Source of the DNA: Verrucomicrobiales bacterium
GTDB lineage: Bacteria; Verrucomicrobiota; Verrucomicrobiia; Limisphaerales; UBA1096
Assembly: GCA_011523195.1 (NCBI GenBank)
Contig: WTHH01000534.1
Coordinates: 1-16,718, forward strand
DNA length: 16,718 bases
Reading direction: 5' to 3'
Shown here: piece after piece, positions 15,994 through 16,718 of the stretch
How the letters are laid out: every line of letters starts with the position of its first letter
Position numbering within the stretch: the first letter of the stretch is position 1
Made by a program: the position numbers and the translations under genes
Notes under the pieces: generated by a model
Databases searched by the model: none
Told to the model about the DNA's origin: nothing
Seen by the model: only the letters and a program-made list of their open reading frames with translations

Positions 15994-16189
15994 GATATCT
16001 CGTTGGATTTATCAGTTAAAAAAATGTTTCGCCGCAGCAAAAACAAGCTTGGCTGCGGCATGGCTCGGGTGAATGACCCGGGGCATTTGGGTTTGATTGC
16101 CACCGTGAGGCAAGGTTTTTCTGTAAACATTGGAAACTTGCCTCGCAGAGCACACCAATCACCCGAATGAACCCGATGGGTTAACCCAA
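15994..16189 (-). promoter_or_regulatory. Structured 5' leader of glnII (candidate cis-regulatory RNA)
   Basis: Between the predicted transcription start (about 16189) and the glnII ATG lie about 196 nt of dense secondary structure. It holds the palindrome GGGTTAACCC (16178-16187) and a long stem built from 16084-16092/16161-16169, 16095-16099/16156-16160 and 16105-16114/16137-16146. There is also a small hairpin 16066-16080, whose left part could instead pair with 16156-16165, and a GC-rich hairpin 16031-16059 followed by seven T on the minus strand. The order structured domain, terminator-like hairpin, gene resembles a riboswitch or attenuator. I do not recognise it as a known class. Confidence 0.45.
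16018..16059 (-). terminator. Terminator-like hairpin in the glnII leader (candidate attenuator)
   Basis: On the minus strand an 8-bp stem GCCGCAGC / GCTGCGGC (16052-16059 with 16031-16038) closes a 13-nt loop. It is followed, after six bases, by seven T (16018-16024), 24 nt before the glnII start codon. The gap before the T run is longer than in an ideal intrinsic terminator, so it may be a weak or conditional one. Confidence 0.4.
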
Positions 16190-16200
16190 GTCAAATAGGG

Positions 16201-16215
16201 GCAAGAACGATGCCA
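16201..16215 (-). promoter_or_regulatory. Sigma-54-type promoter of glnII
   Basis: Read on the minus strand the site is TGGCAT-CGTTC-TTGC, against the sigma-54 consensus TGGCAC-N5-TTGC. It has the invariant GG and GC at the correct -24/-12 spacing and one mismatch in the listed bases. It points toward glnII and would place +1 near 16189, just before the structured leader. No activator site is proven. Confidence 0.7.
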
Positions 16216-16220
16216 ACTGA

Positions 16221-16240
16221 GCCAAGCGCTTGCCCAAGCG
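16221..16240. repeat. Compound iterated palindrome upstream of the glnII promoter
   Basis: GCCAAGCG precedes CGCTTGCCCAAGCG (16227-16240, one mismatch at the centre). It starts 6 bp upstream of the -24 element of the glnII promoter. Confidence 0.8.
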
Positions 16241-16299
16241 AGTTTAGATTGCAATAGAACGGAGGAAATTCTTTAGAATTGGCCGAATAGATACGGAGA

Positions 16300-16313
16300 A
16301 ACTTGGCCAAGCG
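16300..16313. repeat. Iterated palindrome in the glnII-amt intergenic region
   Basis: AACTTGGCCAAGCG, two mismatches, 18 bp from the candidate enhancer dyad. Confidence 0.75.
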
Positions 16314-16330
16314 CTGGAGGGTTTTAGTTG

Positions 16331-16345
16331 TGCATAATTGATGCA
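16331..16345. promoter_or_regulatory. Candidate enhancer dyad between the two sigma-54 promoters
   Basis: TGCAT-AATTG-ATGCA is a perfect 5+5 dyad in AT-rich DNA about 142-156 bp upstream of the predicted glnII start and 166-180 bp upstream of the predicted amt start. That is a normal distance for a bacterial enhancer-binding protein such as NtrC. The half-site TGCA matches NtrC sites (TGCAC-N7-GTGCA), but the spacing is 2 bp shorter, so the identity of the binding protein is uncertain. Confidence 0.35.
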
Positions 16346-16484
16346 TCTGTTCAGAAATCGCCAGCATGAATAAAAGTGAACAAAAATTTTGGCTGATTAA
16401 AGGGTTTAAACGAACTCAAATAAAAGACGTAAATAACTTGTAATGAATCATTTGTGAGTTTTGAAAAAGTGCAGATTAGTGTGG
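16346..16484. other. AT-rich non-coding stretch upstream of the amt promoter
   Basis: About 140 bp of clearly AT-rich DNA in an otherwise GC-rich window. I see no open frame with coding character and no strong hairpin. Together with the promoters, leader, dyad and palindromes described separately, it completes the 570-bp gap between glnII and the putative amt gene. Confidence 0.6.
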
Positions 16485-16499
16485 TGGCATCTTTGGTGC
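16485..16499 (+). promoter_or_regulatory. Sigma-54-type promoter of the putative amt gene
   Basis: The site reads TGGCAT-CTTTG-GTGC, with GG (16486-16487) and GC (16498-16499) at sigma-54 spacing and two mismatches to TGGCAC-N5-TTGC. It would start transcription near 16511, 53 nt before ATG 16564. It shares TGGCATC-N-TT-N2-TGC with the glnII promoter on the other strand, which strengthens both calls. Confidence 0.65.
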
Positions 16500-16563
16500 T
16501 GACGAATAAATCATTGGTCTTATTTTAAACCAATTGAGCCAACTAAAATACTGAGCCTTTTTT

Positions 16564-16718
16564 ATGAAACGAATCGCTTGCATTCTATCGTTATTGGCAG
16601 GCTTTTGCCTGATCTCGATCCCCGCCTTCGCCCAAGAAGCGGCTGCCGCTGTTGCAGAAGCAACTCCAGCTGATGAAACCGCCAGTAAACCGGCACCTGT
16701 GTTGAACGGTGCAGACAC
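16564..16718 (+). CDS. amt: Probable ammonium transporter, N-terminal fragment
   Basis: The open frame from ATG 16564 runs off the window after 51 codons. It begins with a signal peptide (MKRIACILSLLAGFCLISIP, then AFA before Gln24) followed by an Ala/Glu/Pro-rich linker and PVLNGAD at the edge. Bacterial Amt proteins often have a cleaved signal peptide and an Ala-rich linker that leads into P-V-L-N-x-x-D-T-A-W at the first membrane helix, so this is very probably Amt, an inner-membrane ammonium channel. The divergent glutamine synthetase gene and a sigma-54-type promoter support this. The evidence is N-terminal only; the next residues should read Thr-Ala-Trp. The opposite-strand open frame here has no such features and is discarded. 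Base composition is less GC-rich than in the left-hand genes. Confidence 0.72.
   Translation, partial: MKRIACILSLLAGFCLISIPAFAQEAAAAVAEATPADETASKPAPVLNGAD

Noticed and set aside
101..16313. CRISPR array explanation for the repeats
   Set aside because: Copies are widely and irregularly spaced, partly within coding frames, only 12-14 bp long, and there are no cas genes.
16476..16718. Open frame on the minus strand reaching the window edge
   Set aside because: It lies opposite the amt start, which has a clear signal peptide and family N-terminal motif, and it crosses the AT-rich promoter region without domain features.

Overview
The window comes from a GC-rich bacterial chromosome of the Planctomycetes-Verrucomicrobia superphylum. 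It is most likely Verrucomicrobiota, probably close to the Pedosphaera/Limisphaerales group. This rests on gene content: a Pirellula/Verrucomicrobium-type 'membrane-bound dehydrogenase' with a C-terminal haem domain, a secreted PQQ-like propeller, a large CotH-kinase/lamin-tail-domain protein, a SASA-type esterase, and a type IV pseudopilin-like protein with an H-X9-DG motif and an N-terminus ending in LLPALAKAK. No phage, insertion sequence, CRISPR array or stable RNA gene was recognised.

Layout. Positions 1-13557 are read on the plus strand: the C-terminal end of a large protein; a vWA plus glutamine-amidotransferase-like membrane protein; a secreted two-domain SASA esterase; a secreted PQQ-like propeller; a RodZ-like HTH membrane protein; a small cupin; a 1056-aa secreted dehydrogenase-like/cytochrome protein; and a 1244-aa secreted CotH-type protein. 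A minus-strand pseudopilin-like gene (13582-14328) converges on this block and diverges from a small zinc-ribbon gene (14430-14633). Next comes a 220-bp inverted-repeat element full of small hairpins (14675-14894). The right end is a nitrogen-assimilation locus: type II glutamine synthetase on the minus strand (14980-15993) and, divergently, the first 51 codons of what looks like an ammonium transporter (from 16564). The 570 bp between them hold two divergent sigma-54-type promoters, a dyad between them that could be a shared enhancer, and a highly structured glnII leader ending in a terminator-like hairpin.

The most striking signal is a highly iterated palindrome, CGCTTGGCCAAGCG. The 14-mer occurs exactly 5 times, its 12-bp core 7 times and the 8-bp centre TTGGCCAA 15 times in 16.7 kb, where about 0.26 would be expected for a random 8-mer at equal base frequencies. 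It lies in genes in all three reading frames (L-G-Q-A, W-P-S, L-A-K), within signal peptides, directly after stop codons, and in the glnII-amt intergenic region. It also forms 12-bp tandem units in which the palindrome centre alternates. Selection or spread therefore seems to act on the DNA, as with HIP1 in cyanobacteria. I do not know a described function for this motif.

Working together: most of the left block encodes exported proteins likely to act on polysaccharide or organic matter at the cell surface, although no substrate can be read from sequence. The right end imports ammonium and fixes it into glutamine, probably under common nitrogen control.
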